A stretch of 56,354 bases of DNA from Candidatus Syntrophosphaera thermopropionivorans (GTDB lineage: Bacteria; Cloacimonadota; Cloacimonadia; Cloacimonadales; Cloacimonadaceae): NCBI RefSeq assembly GCF_004353895.1, contig NZ_SMOG01000008.1, forward strand, positions 1-56,354. Reading direction: 5' to 3'. Shown here piece by piece: positions 17,321 through 26,510 of the stretch. The position numbers were made by a program, and so were the translations under genes. The notes under the pieces are model-generated. The model was given only the letters and a program-made list of their open reading frames with translations, was not told where the DNA came from and did not search any database. Each line of letters opens with the position of its first letter. Position 1 is the stretch's first letter.

Positions 17321-17924
17321 ATTCCTTATGAAGGTAGAAGCAGTCCTTGGTGCTGGATTATTAAAACTTTTAAGAGCTACATTAAGGATAGCTGTTCACA
17401 ATCAACCTTCGGATGATTATCGTTGTGTTTATGCTTTCATCCATCGCAATCTTTTGCTCCTCACCTTACACAGAATCAATTCACAGATAGCAGTAATGGT
17501 CTCTTCTTCAAAGGATGGAGAACTTATTGCTGGTCCACTTAAATATTTAGGCTACATTCCTATTAGAGGTTCTTCCACACATCAAGGTTCTCAAGCACTA
17601 AAAGAAATGGTTCGTCTATCAAGAACACACAGCTTAGCAATTACACCTGATGGACCTAAGGGTCCACTCGGAACCATTCATCCTGGTCTGTTTCAACTTG
17701 CTTATTTAGCTAAAATACCCATAATTCCTGTATCTGCTAATTCCAGTAAAGAATGGTTAGTCAAATCCTGGGACCGTTTCCGCATACCCAAACCTTTTTC
17801 AAGAGTGGCAGTTAACTATGGAAAACCTATCTGGGTTAATAATAAAGAAGAATTTCCTTTAGCTGAAAAACAACTTCGTGAAGCCTGGAAACAATTAGAA
17901 TCATCACTTTCTTTCGTAAACTAA
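17313..17924 (+). CDS. DUF374 lysophospholipid acyltransferase-like protein
   Basis: Protein of 203 residues with the DUF374 layout: a histidine motif (FIHRNLLLL), then VSSSKDGELIAGPLKYLGY and PIRGSSTHQG, and ITPDGPKGPLGTIHPG as the acyl-acceptor signature. DUF374 proteins next to lpxB or kdtA probably acylate lipid A or its precursors, replacing LpxL-type enzymes. The substrate is inferred from location. It is the last gene of its operon, followed by a shared terminator. Confidence 0.85.
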   Translation: MPEFLMKVEAVLGAGLLKLLRATLRIAVHNQPSDDYRCVYAFIHRNLLLLTLHRINSQIAVMVSSSKDGELIAGPLKYLGYIPIRGSSTHQGSQALKEMVRLSRTHSLAITPDGPKGPLGTIHPGLFQLAYLAKIPIIPVSANSSKEWLVKSWDRFRIPKPFSRVAVNYGKPIWVNNKEEFPLAEKQLREAWKQLESSLSFVN

Positions 17925-17925
17925 A

Positions 17926-17960
17926 AAAGCCGGAACTAATTTTGCTCCGGCTTTCTTTTT
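17926..17960. terminator. Bidirectional rho-independent terminator
   Basis: AAAGCCGGA (17926-17934) pairs with TCCGGCTTT (17946-17954) around an 11-base loop. A T-run follows on the plus strand (17952-17960) and another on the minus strand (complement of A residues 17923-17928). It serves both the lpxB operon and the convergent lipoprotein genes. Confidence 0.9.
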
Positions 17961-17973
17961 GTTCGTTAAATGT

Positions 17974-18720
17974 TTATTTCATAATGAGATTGAGCATATG
18001 CTTTACATATTTAACCATTTCTTCCCGAGAACCGCGATCTCTTTTAATATTACCATAATCCTGATAATCTGCTTGAGCAGAAGCTACTAAAACATCATCC
18101 ACATACTTATCATTCATCTCACTTATCTCTAAAGTATATTGAGTGCCTATTCCATGATAACTAACTACATCGGCAGGATATTGATAAGAACGGGCTGAAG
18201 AGTCAATTTCTTCGGTAACTTCTTCATCTTCTTCCGGATCCAAGAGATCATAAGCATAAACAGAAGCATACTGATGCTCATTATCTTTCTCCAGAGTCCA
18301 CTCTACATATGCAGTTTCTTCAGGATTATAATCTTCCGGGAAGTCAGCATCTGCGTTATAGACAATAGTTTGACTGGTGCTGACCACCGTTTCACCATTA
18401 ACTTCTAATTTGAAGTTGTATTTTTCACCGGGAGTTAAGTTTTTCTCGCCAATCCAGATATCTTGCCATTTTTCCAGATCAACTTCATCGTCACCGATTT
18501 CCAATTCCAGAGAAGTGGGCTCCTCATAATCTTCTTCAGAGCCAATCCACATAACCGTAATAAAATGAGTATGCTCACTTTCAACAGGATTGGCTGTCAC
18601 AAACACTGACCACTTAGCGTTTTCTGGCTCAGTAATATTTTCACTCTCTTCACAGGCAGTTAAGAACAAACCTGCTGCCATCATTGTAATGATAAGTAGA
18701 ATAAGGTATTTACGCATCAT
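17974..18720 (-). CDS. Lipoprotein of unknown function
   Basis: Protein of 248 residues with a lipoprotein signal peptide: hydrophobic stretch then LTAC with C23 as the lipidated cysteine. The mature part is very acidic in the middle (many Asp/Glu, such as DLLDPEEDEEVTEEID) with beta-rich segments. It has no motif I can name. It begins 30 bp after the preceding lipoprotein gene, and both are probably one transcript ending at the shared terminator. Confidence 0.8.
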   Translation of the reverse strand: MMRKYLILLIITMMAAGLFLTACEESENITEPENAKWSVFVTANPVESEHTHFITVMWIGSEEDYEEPTSLELEIGDDEVDLEKWQDIWIGEKNLTPGEKYNFKLEVNGETVVSTSQTIVYNADADFPEDYNPEETAYVEWTLEKDNEHQYASVYAYDLLDPEEDEEVTEEIDSSARSYQYPADVVSYHGIGTQYTLEISEMNDKYVDDVLVASAQADYQDYGNIKRDRGSREEMVKYVKHMLNLIMK

Positions 18721-18750
18721 AATCTCCTTTTTTTAAAATTTTTAATTAAT

Positions 18751-19593
18751 TTAACCAGCATTGTCAAATTTAGCTTTGAGTTGTTTAAATCTGGTAGATT
18801 GAGCGGCAGTCATACCAGAAGCGGTCTGGAATCTCTTTGTCATCTCATCAACCCTTACTTTCTGTTCGTTAAGTCTTCTAATTGAATTAGGGTCGTTTGG
18901 CTTAATAGACTTTTTCATAGAGATATAAAGATCAATAGCAGCGCTATAAGCATCAAGTTCTTTATCCCAATCTTCCGAAGGTTGCACTGGAGTGGCAGTT
19001 GGAGAACTTGTGGGAGTAGTTTGACCTGCTTGTGGTTTTTGAGCTGGTTGAGTTGTGGAAGGTTTTGTTGGTTTTGTCTCTTCTGGAGTTACTTCCGCCA
19101 AAGGACCAGGCATAATACTTTCAATCACAGTGGTAAGTTCAAAAGAAGTAGTTTGTTTCATAATCTTCTTAAGTTCATCTTGGGAAGTAACCATCTGACT
19201 GAAAGTAACTGAGAGTGTATCATCAATCATACCATTTTTGAGAAATTCAATAATCTGTAATTCAGCGCCACTTTCTGGTTTGAACTGAAGCATAGCACCG
19301 GGAATGGAATTACCATCTTTATCCAGAAGATTCAAGGTCCATTGACCTAATTTTAACCCTTCCATCTCCAAATCCCTATTTTGTAACAGTTGAAGGTTAA
19401 TAGTCAAGGAAAGTTCGTTGTTGGCATTTTGAAGAGTGTAAGTTCCATCAGCAACTTTAATTAAATCCTTGGCATCACCAATAACATTAACATTACTAAC
19501 GGTAAGTTTTTTCTCTTTTGGAACACCGCTGCAGGCAGTCATAATAATTAGTACTGCCACAGCCATAATAATCAGTACCGATTTAGTCTTCAT
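18751..19593 (-). CDS. Lipoprotein with Thr/Pro-rich linker, unknown function
   Basis: Protein of 280 residues. A lipoprotein signal peptide ends in MTAC (C21). An N-terminal beta-type domain (about 30-160) is joined by a Thr/Pro/Gln/Ser-rich linker (about 168-215) to a helical C-terminal segment (about 218-280) with many charged residues. This is the build of a surface or periplasmic lipoprotein with two separated modules. First gene of the two-lipoprotein unit, with GGAG-type ribosome site. No known family recognised. Confidence 0.8.
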   Translation of the reverse strand: MKTKSVLIIMAVAVLIIMTACSGVPKEKKLTVSNVNVIGDAKDLIKVADGTYTLQNANNELSLTINLQLLQNRDLEMEGLKLGQWTLNLLDKDGNSIPGAMLQFKPESGAELQIIEFLKNGMIDDTLSVTFSQMVTSQDELKKIMKQTTSFELTTVIESIMPGPLAEVTPEETKPTKPSTTQPAQKPQAGQTTPTSSPTATPVQPSEDWDKELDAYSAAIDLYISMKKSIKPNDPNSIRRLNEQKVRVDEMTKRFQTASGMTAAQSTRFKQLKAKFDNAG

Positions 19594-20114
19594 CTTTTTC
19601 TCCTTTTTCCTTTAGTTTTGGACATTATTATTTGCTTAGCTTCTTTTAGAAAATTTATTTTCAAAACATACCTCCCTTTTATATTATAATAACTTTCTAA
19701 AAAATCCAAGCAAGTATATATTTAAACCCAAGTACTATATCTTCAATTCTGTCAATGTTTTTTTCTTTTATTCAGTCGTTTTCAAATCTTTTTTTAGCAA
19801 ATGAAAGGTATGAGTGTTTAAAAATCTCACGCAGATAACGCAGATAAATCTGTGTTAATAAATTCATCATTTTGAGAGGGTAGGTTATTTACTAAGCAAG
19901 GATCTATTTTATCCCCTTGTCATTCAATAGCTTCAAATGAGAAGATTGTGCACTTATAAAAAACTGCATCTAATGCCATTCCTTATCTTTATCTCTCGTT
20001 ATGAAACAAGAGTTTATTTTTAAAAAGTTCAGACAAACAACAGATTCTGCTCTTAGCATTGAAATATAGGGTTATACAATCTAAATTAGTCAGAAGGATG
20101 ACCTTTTTCTATTT
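19594..20114. other. Intergenic region without genes
   Basis: About 520 bp of AT-rich sequence upstream of the lipoprotein pair and downstream of the YitT-like gene. It contains a minus-strand TTGACA (19755-19750) without a convincing -10 partner, two tandem 9-mers at 19829-19846, and an imperfect hairpin (CTCTCGTT 19993-20000 with AACAAGAG 20005-20012) followed by a T-rich run on the plus strand, where no gene ends. No coding signal seen. Confidence 0.5.
19829..19846. repeat. Two tandem 9-mers (ACGCAGATA)
   Basis: ACGCAGATA occurs twice without gap, followed by a partial third unit (AATCTG). It is the only repetitive segment in this gap. Confidence 0.6.
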
Positions 20115-21065
20115 TCACTCGCTGAGGTCCAGATTACGAGAACGAAATCCATAACCCATAACATCATAGACATCAGTTACAATCATAAAAGCGTCAGGAT
20201 CAGTATCTTTGACAATATCGGTTAATTGACCTACCTGCCGACGATTCAATACACAGAATAAGACCTCAATATCCTTATTCTCATATCCACTTCTGGCTTT
20301 TAAGAAAGTCACTCCTCTATCCAGTTGTCTAAATATTTCCTCTTTAATAGATTCCACCTCCGGAGAGATTACATACACACCCTTCACATAGGGCAATCCT
20401 TCGGAGGTTAAGTCTGTTATCTTGGTAGTAATAAAGAGGTTAATAAATCCCCAGATAAGAATTTTAGGGTCTTTTAACATAATAGAAACAAAAAGTATAA
20501 TACCACTTTCTACCAGATAATAACCTGTTCCGATAGAAAGTCCAGCCTTCTGCTTAATTAGAGCCACTGGAATATCTGTTCCACCAGTAGAGCCACGGAA
20601 ACGGAAGATTAAACCCAATCCGAGACCTAAAATAACAGAACCCGTAATCGCTGAAAGTAGCAAATCATTGGGTGAAAGATAAGCATAGATTGTTCTCCCG
20701 TTATATATAAAAGTATGGTTAGATAGCTCCATTAAACCTAACCTTGCCAGATTTTTGATACTAACGAAATCGGTAAATACTGAAGATATCACCATTCCAT
20801 AGATAGACTTTGTCCCAAAAGCTTTTCCAATAAAGATAAAACTTATTATAAATAAAGGAACATTCAGCAAAATCATAGACAATCCATAGGGTATTTTGAA
20901 ATAATAATTCATTACCTGTGCCACACCTGCAACGCCACCAGGAGACATATTGTAAGGCATCAGGAACCAGGCATATCCGATAGCGACTAAAAGAGCTCCA
21001 AAAGTTATACCTACCAGATTCTTTGTTTCTCGCAAGATATACTGTTTTTTGCTAAGTTTCTTCAT
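20115..21065 (-). CDS. YitT family membrane protein
   Basis: Protein of 316 residues. Five or so membrane helices form the DUF161 region (about 12-225), with YAWFLMPYNMSPGGVAGVAQ near the first helix and RFRGSTGGTDIPVALI in the middle. A cytosolic DUF2179 domain (about 235-310) follows, with KGVYVISPE and the VLFCVLNRRQVGQL strand. Members are widespread; the transported substrate is unknown. Monocistronic and divergent from the kinase gene. Confidence 0.88.
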   Translation of the reverse strand: MKKLSKKQYILRETKNLVGITFGALLVAIGYAWFLMPYNMSPGGVAGVAQVMNYYFKIPYGLSMILLNVPLFIISFIFIGKAFGTKSIYGMVISSVFTDFVSIKNLARLGLMELSNHTFIYNGRTIYAYLSPNDLLLSAITGSVILGLGLGLIFRFRGSTGGTDIPVALIKQKAGLSIGTGYYLVESGIILFVSIMLKDPKILIWGFINLFITTKITDLTSEGLPYVKGVYVISPEVESIKEEIFRQLDRGVTFLKARSGYENKDIEVLFCVLNRRQVGQLTDIVKDTDPDAFMIVTDVYDVMGYGFRSRNLDLSE

Positions 21066-21138
21066 TTTATTACCTCTTAAATTCTTGACTAAAAAAACCG
21101 CTTTTTATTGTATGAAATAAACTAATGCTTTATGATTA

Positions 21139-21144
21139 TATAAT
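21139..21144 (+). promoter_or_regulatory. -10 element upstream of the TGS-uridine kinase gene
   Basis: A perfect TATAAT, 47 bases ahead of the ATG at 21191. The matching -35 region (about 21116-21121) is a poor match to TTGACA. A TTGACT at 21085-21090 is too far upstream to pair with it. Confidence 0.35.
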
Positions 21145-21190
21145 ATCTTATAAAGCCGAATAAGCTATAAAAGAAAAAAGGACACTGACA

Positions 21191-22852
21191 ATGATCATAG
21201 ATTTGAGATTAGATGGCAATAAATACCGGCAGATAGAACTTGAATCTGCAAAATCTATTCGTGATATCTTAAAAGACACTGATATTCCGGCAGATAAAAT
21301 TCTATCGTTCAAAATTGATCATACTCAATATGTTAATGAAGAATTTATTCCACAACACAGTATGATGATTGATTGTATCACTTTTAATCATCCTGAGGGA
21401 AGTCGTATCTATCAGGATTCAGCTATATTTATACTGGCTAAAGCAGTAAATTCACTACTTGGAATTCAACATTCATTGGTAGTGGAACATTCTATTGGAG
21501 ATGGAGTATTCTGTGAAGTTTTTGGCGCTCAACGCTGGACAGAACAGGATTGTAATAGAGTGAAAGAAGAGATGATTAAGATAGTGGAATCCGATCTTCC
21601 CATTGATAAAATTACTGTCCCCATCTCTGAAGCATTAGAAATATTCAGCACTATGGGACGAAAAGATGTGATAAAAAACCTTAAATATAACTATCGGGAT
21701 GAAGTCTCTATCTATCGTTGTGGGAAGTATTATGATATATTTTTAAGACCTCTGGCTGATCGCACAGGTAGGGTTAAGGAATTTGATATAGTTTATCAGG
21801 AACCTGGTTTCATTCTTCGCTTTCCTACGGGTAAAGAATGTAAATTAGCCCAGCCTTTTGTCTTTCCCAAAAAACTATTCCAATTACACCAGGAACATGA
21901 CAAGTGGTTGGATATTCTTGGGGTGCATAATATCATTGATGTTAATAAGCTCACAGATAACTATGATATCTCAGAATTCATTCTGGTGGAAGAAGCTCTG
22001 CATGAGAAGAAAATAGCTGAAATTGCTGCTGCTATCGTAAGTGAACCTAAAATCAAACTTATCCTTATTGCAGGACCTTCTTCTTCTGGTAAAACAACCT
22101 TCGCTAAAAGACTTTCCATTCAGCTTCTTGCCTGTAAAACGAAACCAGTAATGATAAGTCTGGATGATTATTTCATAGATAGAGAGAAGACCGTCCGGAA
22201 AGAAAATGGCGAATATGATTTTGAAAGCATCTATGCTTTGGACCTTGATTTTTTAAATCTTCAACTAACTCAACTACTTGCTGGTCAGGAGATAGAATTG
22301 CCTCATTATGATTTCACCCGGGGTATCCGAAGAAGAAGCAATGTTATCGTTAAACTGAGGGAAAATGATGTCATAGTTATTGAAGGAATACATGGTTTAA
22401 ATGAGCTTCTGACCTCTTCTATCAAAGCAGAAAATAAGGTTAAAATCTATGTAAGTGCACTGAATCAGCTCAATATAGATAATCACAATAGGATAGCCAC
22501 CACAGATTGTCGTTTGATCCGTCGTATTATTAGGGATTATCAATACCGAGGCTATACTGCTATAGAAACCATTCAGCGCTGGCCCAGTGTGCGTGAAGGT
22601 GAAGAAAAAAATATCTTTCCCTATCAGGAAAATGCTGATTTTATGTTCAACAGCAGCCTCACTTATGAGCTGGGAGTTTTACGTAAGTATGCCTGGAAGC
22701 TACTGCTTTCTGTACCAAAAAGTTCTGCTGGCTACACGGAAGCACAAAGATTACTGGCTCTTCTTTCCAATATTAAAGATATTCCTGATAGCCTGGTTCC
22801 TTATAACTCTATCATTAGAGAATTTACCAATGGCTCAATTTTCCGCTATTAA
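21191..22852 (+). CDS. Uridine kinase-like protein with N-terminal TGS and ThrRS-like domains
   Basis: Fusion of 553 residues. The N terminus (1-60) looks like a TGS domain and 65-210 like the SAD/editing region of threonyl-tRNA synthetase. The C-terminal half is a uridine kinase/phosphoribulokinase P-loop domain: Walker A GPSSSGKTT (295-303), ISLDDYF, LPHYDFTRG and VIVIEGIHGL. The same build is known in Bacteroidota and Clostridia as 'nucleoside kinase', but its substrate is unsettled. AAGGA ribosome site. First gene of a run into mutL and miaA. Confidence 0.88.
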   Translation: MIIDLRLDGNKYRQIELESAKSIRDILKDTDIPADKILSFKIDHTQYVNEEFIPQHSMMIDCITFNHPEGSRIYQDSAIFILAKAVNSLLGIQHSLVVEHSIGDGVFCEVFGAQRWTEQDCNRVKEEMIKIVESDLPIDKITVPISEALEIFSTMGRKDVIKNLKYNYRDEVSIYRCGKYYDIFLRPLADRTGRVKEFDIVYQEPGFILRFPTGKECKLAQPFVFPKKLFQLHQEHDKWLDILGVHNIIDVNKLTDNYDISEFILVEEALHEKKIAEIAAAIVSEPKIKLILIAGPSSSGKTTFAKRLSIQLLACKTKPVMISLDDYFIDREKTVRKENGEYDFESIYALDLDFLNLQLTQLLAGQEIELPHYDFTRGIRRRSNVIVKLRENDVIVIEGIHGLNELLTSSIKAENKVKIYVSALNQLNIDNHNRIATTDCRLIRRIIRDYQYRGYTAIETIQRWPSVREGEEKNIFPYQENADFMFNSSLTYELGVLRKYAWKLLLSVPKSSAGYTEAQRLLALLSNIKDIPDSLVPYNSIIREFTNGSIFRY

Positions 22853-22854
22853 TT

Positions 22855-24753
22855 ATGAATAGAATCCATATATTATCCGAAGATGTGAGCAACAAGATTG
22901 CTGCAGGAGAAGTGATAGAACGACCTGTTTCTGTAGTAAAAGAACTGGTAGAAAATTCTATAGATGCTGGTGCTACATTAATTACAGTTAGTATAGAAAA
23001 CGGAGGAAAAGAACTGATTCAGGTTAGTGATAATGGCTCTGGTATGAGTGCTGATGATGCCCTTCTCGCTTTTGAACGACATTCCACCAGCAAGATAAAG
23101 ACCGTTGATGACATCACTCATATTGAAACCTTAGGTTTTAGAGGAGAAGCACTTCCCAGTATTGCCAGTGTTAGTAATCTTACTCTTATTACCAAAGATG
23201 CTGATTCAGAAGTGGCAACTCAGATAGAATATCAGTTTGGGAGACTGGTAGGTATAAATCAAATTTCAGCCAATCAAGGAACTACAGTTTCGGTTAAAGC
23301 ATTATTTAAGGAGCTCCCAGCCAGAAGAAAGTTCCTCCGTAGTTCTCAAACCGAGTTACATCATATCCTGCGTTATTTGCATTATCAGGCAATTCTGAAT
23401 CCTGCTTTAGGAATTAAGCTCTATGTGGATGGCAATCAAAGACTTTCCTTTGTCCCTGCTCAAAACAGAGAGGAAAGAATGGGTGAAGTGTTTGGCTCAG
23501 GTTTCTTCAACGATGATATTATCCCTATAAATATTGAGAATGAAGGCTATAAACTGGAAGGTTATATCTTTGGATTGGAAGATAGAAGCGATAAACTTAT
23601 TGATATGCAATATATCTTTATCAATGGACGCTTTATTCCCGATAAGACCGTCAAACATGCCATTAAATCTGCCTATGAACCCTTCATTCTTAAGACCAGA
23701 GCCTGGCAAAAAGGAAACATTCCTCCCTATATTCTTTTCTTAGTTGTTCCTGCTGACCAGATTGATGTTAATGTCCATCCAGCTAAGATGGAAGTGCGTT
23801 TCCGCGAACAACAAAAGGTGCACTCTTTAATCTTTACCACTCTGACCGAAGCTTTGAATAACTATGAATACGAAAAATTTGCCACTGCCAGGGCAAAATT
23901 TCAGGATTTATCTTCCAGCCAACCTGTTACCAGCACAGAAAGAGCTATTTTTACCAGTAATACTCACATCCCTCGTTTTTCCGAATATAAAAAAGAGTAT
24001 GGCAAACTCTTTCAACCTGAGATATTCCCACAAAACGACGAAAAGCCTGCTGAAACCAAAGAAATCCCTTTGGTTAATCTGGATAAAAAACAGGAAGAAG
24101 AACAGCTGGAAATCTTACCTGATTTGCCTAATGATTCTTTTCACTATCGCTTGCTGCTTAGTAACGAAGAAGACTACATCAATCCCTGGCAATTACATAA
24201 TACTTATATATTCATCCAGGTTGAAGACGGATTTGTAATCATAGACCAGCATGCAGCTCATGAGAGAATTATCTATGAAAAGTTATTGCAAAGAACTCAA
24301 GGAGCTCCTGCTGTTCGTCAAAAACTCCTTATTCCTTTAGTCATTGATATACCTCCCATTATAGCTACAGAAATTCGTGAATTGATAGAGCAAAATCTGG
24401 AATTACTGGAAAAAACCGGTTTTGTCCTCAAGAAATTCAGTGGAGACTCACTCGTAATAGAAGAAATTCCAGCGGAACTGGATGACTGGCAAGGTGGAAA
24501 AGTCTTCATAGATATATTGAAACAGCTTCAGGATGAGCTGGAAACTAACTCTGATTTCCGTGATTCTCTGGCTAAATCTATTGCCTGTAAAGCAGCTATA
24601 AAAGCAGGAAAAAAGCTTACTCGCAAAGAGATGTTGAACCTCATTAATCAACTTTTTGCCTGTAATATGCCCTATTTCTGTCCTCATGGTAGACCCTTAA
24701 TCGTAAAAGTTACTCTTAACGATTTAGAAAAGAAATTTAAACGCCAGTTATGA
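22855..24753 (+). CDS. mutL: DNA mismatch repair protein MutL with endonuclease motif
   Basis: Protein of 632 residues. The GHKL ATPase domain (1-330) has NSIDAGA, DNGSGM and GFRGEALPSI; a variable linker (about 335-435) follows; the dimerisation/endonuclease domain is C-terminal. The metal-dependent nicking motif DQHA(x)2E(x)4E is complete (D464 to E475), as is CPHGRP (609-614). It should therefore nick DNA itself, as in organisms without MutH. Two bases separate it from the kinase gene, and ATGA overlaps miaA. No mutS is in the window. Confidence 0.95.
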   Translation: MNRIHILSEDVSNKIAAGEVIERPVSVVKELVENSIDAGATLITVSIENGGKELIQVSDNGSGMSADDALLAFERHSTSKIKTVDDITHIETLGFRGEALPSIASVSNLTLITKDADSEVATQIEYQFGRLVGINQISANQGTTVSVKALFKELPARRKFLRSSQTELHHILRYLHYQAILNPALGIKLYVDGNQRLSFVPAQNREERMGEVFGSGFFNDDIIPINIENEGYKLEGYIFGLEDRSDKLIDMQYIFINGRFIPDKTVKHAIKSAYEPFILKTRAWQKGNIPPYILFLVVPADQIDVNVHPAKMEVRFREQQKVHSLIFTTLTEALNNYEYEKFATARAKFQDLSSSQPVTSTERAIFTSNTHIPRFSEYKKEYGKLFQPEIFPQNDEKPAETKEIPLVNLDKKQEEEQLEILPDLPNDSFHYRLLLSNEEDYINPWQLHNTYIFIQVEDGFVIIDQHAAHERIIYEKLLQRTQGAPAVRQKLLIPLVIDIPPIIATEIRELIEQNLELLEKTGFVLKKFSGDSLVIEEIPAELDDWQGGKVFIDILKQLQDELETNSDFRDSLAKSIACKAAIKAGKKLTRKEMLNLINQLFACNMPYFCPHGRPLIVKVTLNDLEKKFKRQL

Positions 24754-25670
24754 TTCCTCTTATCACTCTGGAGGGACCAACTGCTTCGGGCAAGACAGAA
24801 CTGGCTATCCTTTTAGCTAAAGAACTTGGTTCTGAAATTATCTCCGCTGATTCTCGTCAAGTTTATCGCTATTTAGATATCGGAACGGCTAAACCTTCAG
24901 TTGAACAATTACAGCAGGTAAAACATCATCTAATCAGTATAATTGACCCTTCAGAAAGCTATAATGCCGGCAGATTTTGTGCTGATGCAGGAAACATCAT
25001 TGAAGATTTGCATTCTCGGGGCATTATACCCATTGTTTGTGGTGGAACTGGTCTTTATGTGTCTTCTCTATTAACTGGATTGTTCCCTGAAATTAAGATG
25101 GATAAAGATATCCGAGCCAATTTAATAAAACGGATGAATCAGGAAGGTTTAGCCCCCCTTTATGAAGAACTTAAAAAGATAGACCCTGATTTTGCCTTTA
25201 GAATTAGCTCTAATGATAAGCAACGCATACTCCGTGGGTTAGAAGTTTATTACGCTACCGGCATTCCTATTACCAAACACTGGAAAAATCAGACCAGTCA
25301 TAATCGCTATCATACTTTTCGTATTTTGCTTCAACCTCCTCGTGAAATTCTTTATCCCAGAATCAATAACCGCATTCAACAAATGATAGATAGTGGCTTA
25401 TTAAATGAGATAGAGCATCTATTTAAGCTCGGATATACTCCTCTTTCACCTGGGTTAAATACCTTAGGTTATAAAGAATTTCTACCCTATTTTCTGGAAA
25501 ATGCACCTCTGAACCAATGTATTTCTCTGGCTGCACAACATACTCGTAATTATGCCAAAAGACAATATACCTGGTATCGTAAATACAAGTTTGATTTGAC
25601 ATTTACCTCAAATGATTATATTATATCAGAGATAATCACAATAATTAAAACATATTTTAAGAAAAAATAA
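24750..25670 (+). CDS. miaA: tRNA dimethylallyltransferase
   Basis: Protein of 306 residues, the usual MiaA length. P-loop GPTASGKTE at the N terminus, then ISADSRQVYRYLDIGTAKP, which binds the substrate, and the later NTLGYKEF and YAKRQYTWYRK segments. It adds dimethylallyl to A37 of tRNAs reading UNN codons. The start overlaps the mutL stop; the mutL-miaA order is common. Confidence 0.95.
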   Translation: MIPLITLEGPTASGKTELAILLAKELGSEIISADSRQVYRYLDIGTAKPSVEQLQQVKHHLISIIDPSESYNAGRFCADAGNIIEDLHSRGIIPIVCGGTGLYVSSLLTGLFPEIKMDKDIRANLIKRMNQEGLAPLYEELKKIDPDFAFRISSNDKQRILRGLEVYYATGIPITKHWKNQTSHNRYHTFRILLQPPREILYPRINNRIQQMIDSGLLNEIEHLFKLGYTPLSPGLNTLGYKEFLPYFLENAPLNQCISLAAQHTRNYAKRQYTWYRKYKFDLTFTSNDYIISEIITIIKTYFKKK

Positions 25671-25680
25671 TGAGGATAAA

Positions 25681-25881
25681 ATGCATCTGATCGCCAGAGT
25701 ATTTGATGTGGAGATTACAGAAGAAGAACTTCTCCAGGAAAGTGTTACCCTTTATGGGCAGGATTCCTTGAACGGATTAAAACGCGCTTTAGACATGCTG
25801 ATAAATCGTTATCTGCTCTATCATCAAGCCCTGTTAAATGGTTTTGAGGTCTCGGAGGAAGAATTTGATAATGCCTTTTAG
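25681..25881 (+). CDS. N-terminal fragment of PpiC-type peptidyl-prolyl isomerase
   Basis: Short reading frame of 66 residues ending at a TAG directly after GCC TTT. Its helical sequence (ITEEELLQES, INRYLLYHQALLNGFEVSEEEF) is the SurA/PpiC N-terminal pattern and should lead into the parvulin domain of the next frame. Adding one T to the TTTT run at 25876-25879 would join the two frames through AFLEALDFDDSVANN. There is no signal peptide, so the joined protein of about 275 residues would be cytoplasmic or use another start. It follows miaA by 10 bp. Confidence 0.6.
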   Translation: MHLIARVFDVEITEEELLQESVTLYGQDSLNGLKRALDMLINRYLLYHQALLNGFEVSEEEFDNAF

Positions 25882-25904
25882 AAGCACTGGATTTTGATGA
25901 TTCA

Positions 25905-26507
25905 GTGGCTAATAACGAACATACACCTTCCCAAATTGAAGAACAGATTAAACAATGTATACTGATTCGTAAGTATATGCAGCAGATTTATCCATCTGAT
26001 AGAGAAATCCCTGAAAGTGAGCTTCTGGCTTTTTATGAAGAACAAGAGGAAAACTTTTCCTCTCAGGAAATGGTGCGAGCTTCTCATATCCTTATTCGCA
26101 AAGAAGAAGAAAATGCAGAAGAGAAAGCAAAGAAATTACGAGAAAAAATCAATACTCCAGCAGACTTTAAAAATTTCTGTGTCCAGTATTCCCAATGTCC
26201 ATCAGGAGTTTATGGTGGAGACTTAGGTTGGTTTCCTCGTGGCAAAATGATAAAAGAGATTGAAGATGTGGCTTTTTCTTTACAGCCCAATGAAATCAGT
26301 GAGGTCTTCCCTACTAAATATGGTTATCATATTTTGATGGTTACAGATCGTCGTGAACCTCATCCTATACCCTTTGAAGATATCCGGGAAAGCTTAGAAA
26401 CTTCTCTCAATGAATTTAGAAAGGAATTCGTCCTGGCTCGTCATATTCAAGAGCTACGCAATACCTATAAAGACCAGATAGAAATCCTGGACGAAAATTA
26501 TCTCTAA
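25905..26507 (+). CDS. Parvulin/PpiC peptidyl-prolyl isomerase, C-terminal part (frameshifted)
   Basis: Frame of 200 residues with a rotamase domain (about 58-155): VRASHILIRKEEENAEEKAK, FKNFCVQYSQCPSGVYGGDLGWFPRGKM and FPTKYGYHILMVTDRR are classic parvulin motifs. It catalyses cis-trans isomerisation at proline bonds, usually in protein folding. The GTG at 25905 has no ribosome site, and the open frame continues upstream to 25872, so this is the downstream half of the gene starting at 25681. It ends 3 bp from the convergent ABC ATPase gene. Confidence 0.8.
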   Translation: MANNEHTPSQIEEQIKQCILIRKYMQQIYPSDREIPESELLAFYEEQEENFSSQEMVRASHILIRKEEENAEEKAKKLREKINTPADFKNFCVQYSQCPSGVYGGDLGWFPRGKMIKEIEDVAFSLQPNEISEVFPTKYGYHILMVTDRREPHPIPFEDIRESLETSLNEFRKEFVLARHIQELRNTYKDQIEILDENYL

Positions 26508-26510
26508 GTA

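Noticed and set aside
19993-20021. Terminator on the plus strand
   Set aside because: The stem has a mismatch and no plus-strand gene ends upstream, so it has nothing to terminate.
25870-25905. Programmed -1 frameshift in the isomerase gene
   Set aside because: The site CCTTTTAG does not fit the X XXY YYZ heptamer and no following pseudoknot is visible; a one-base indel or read error is simpler.
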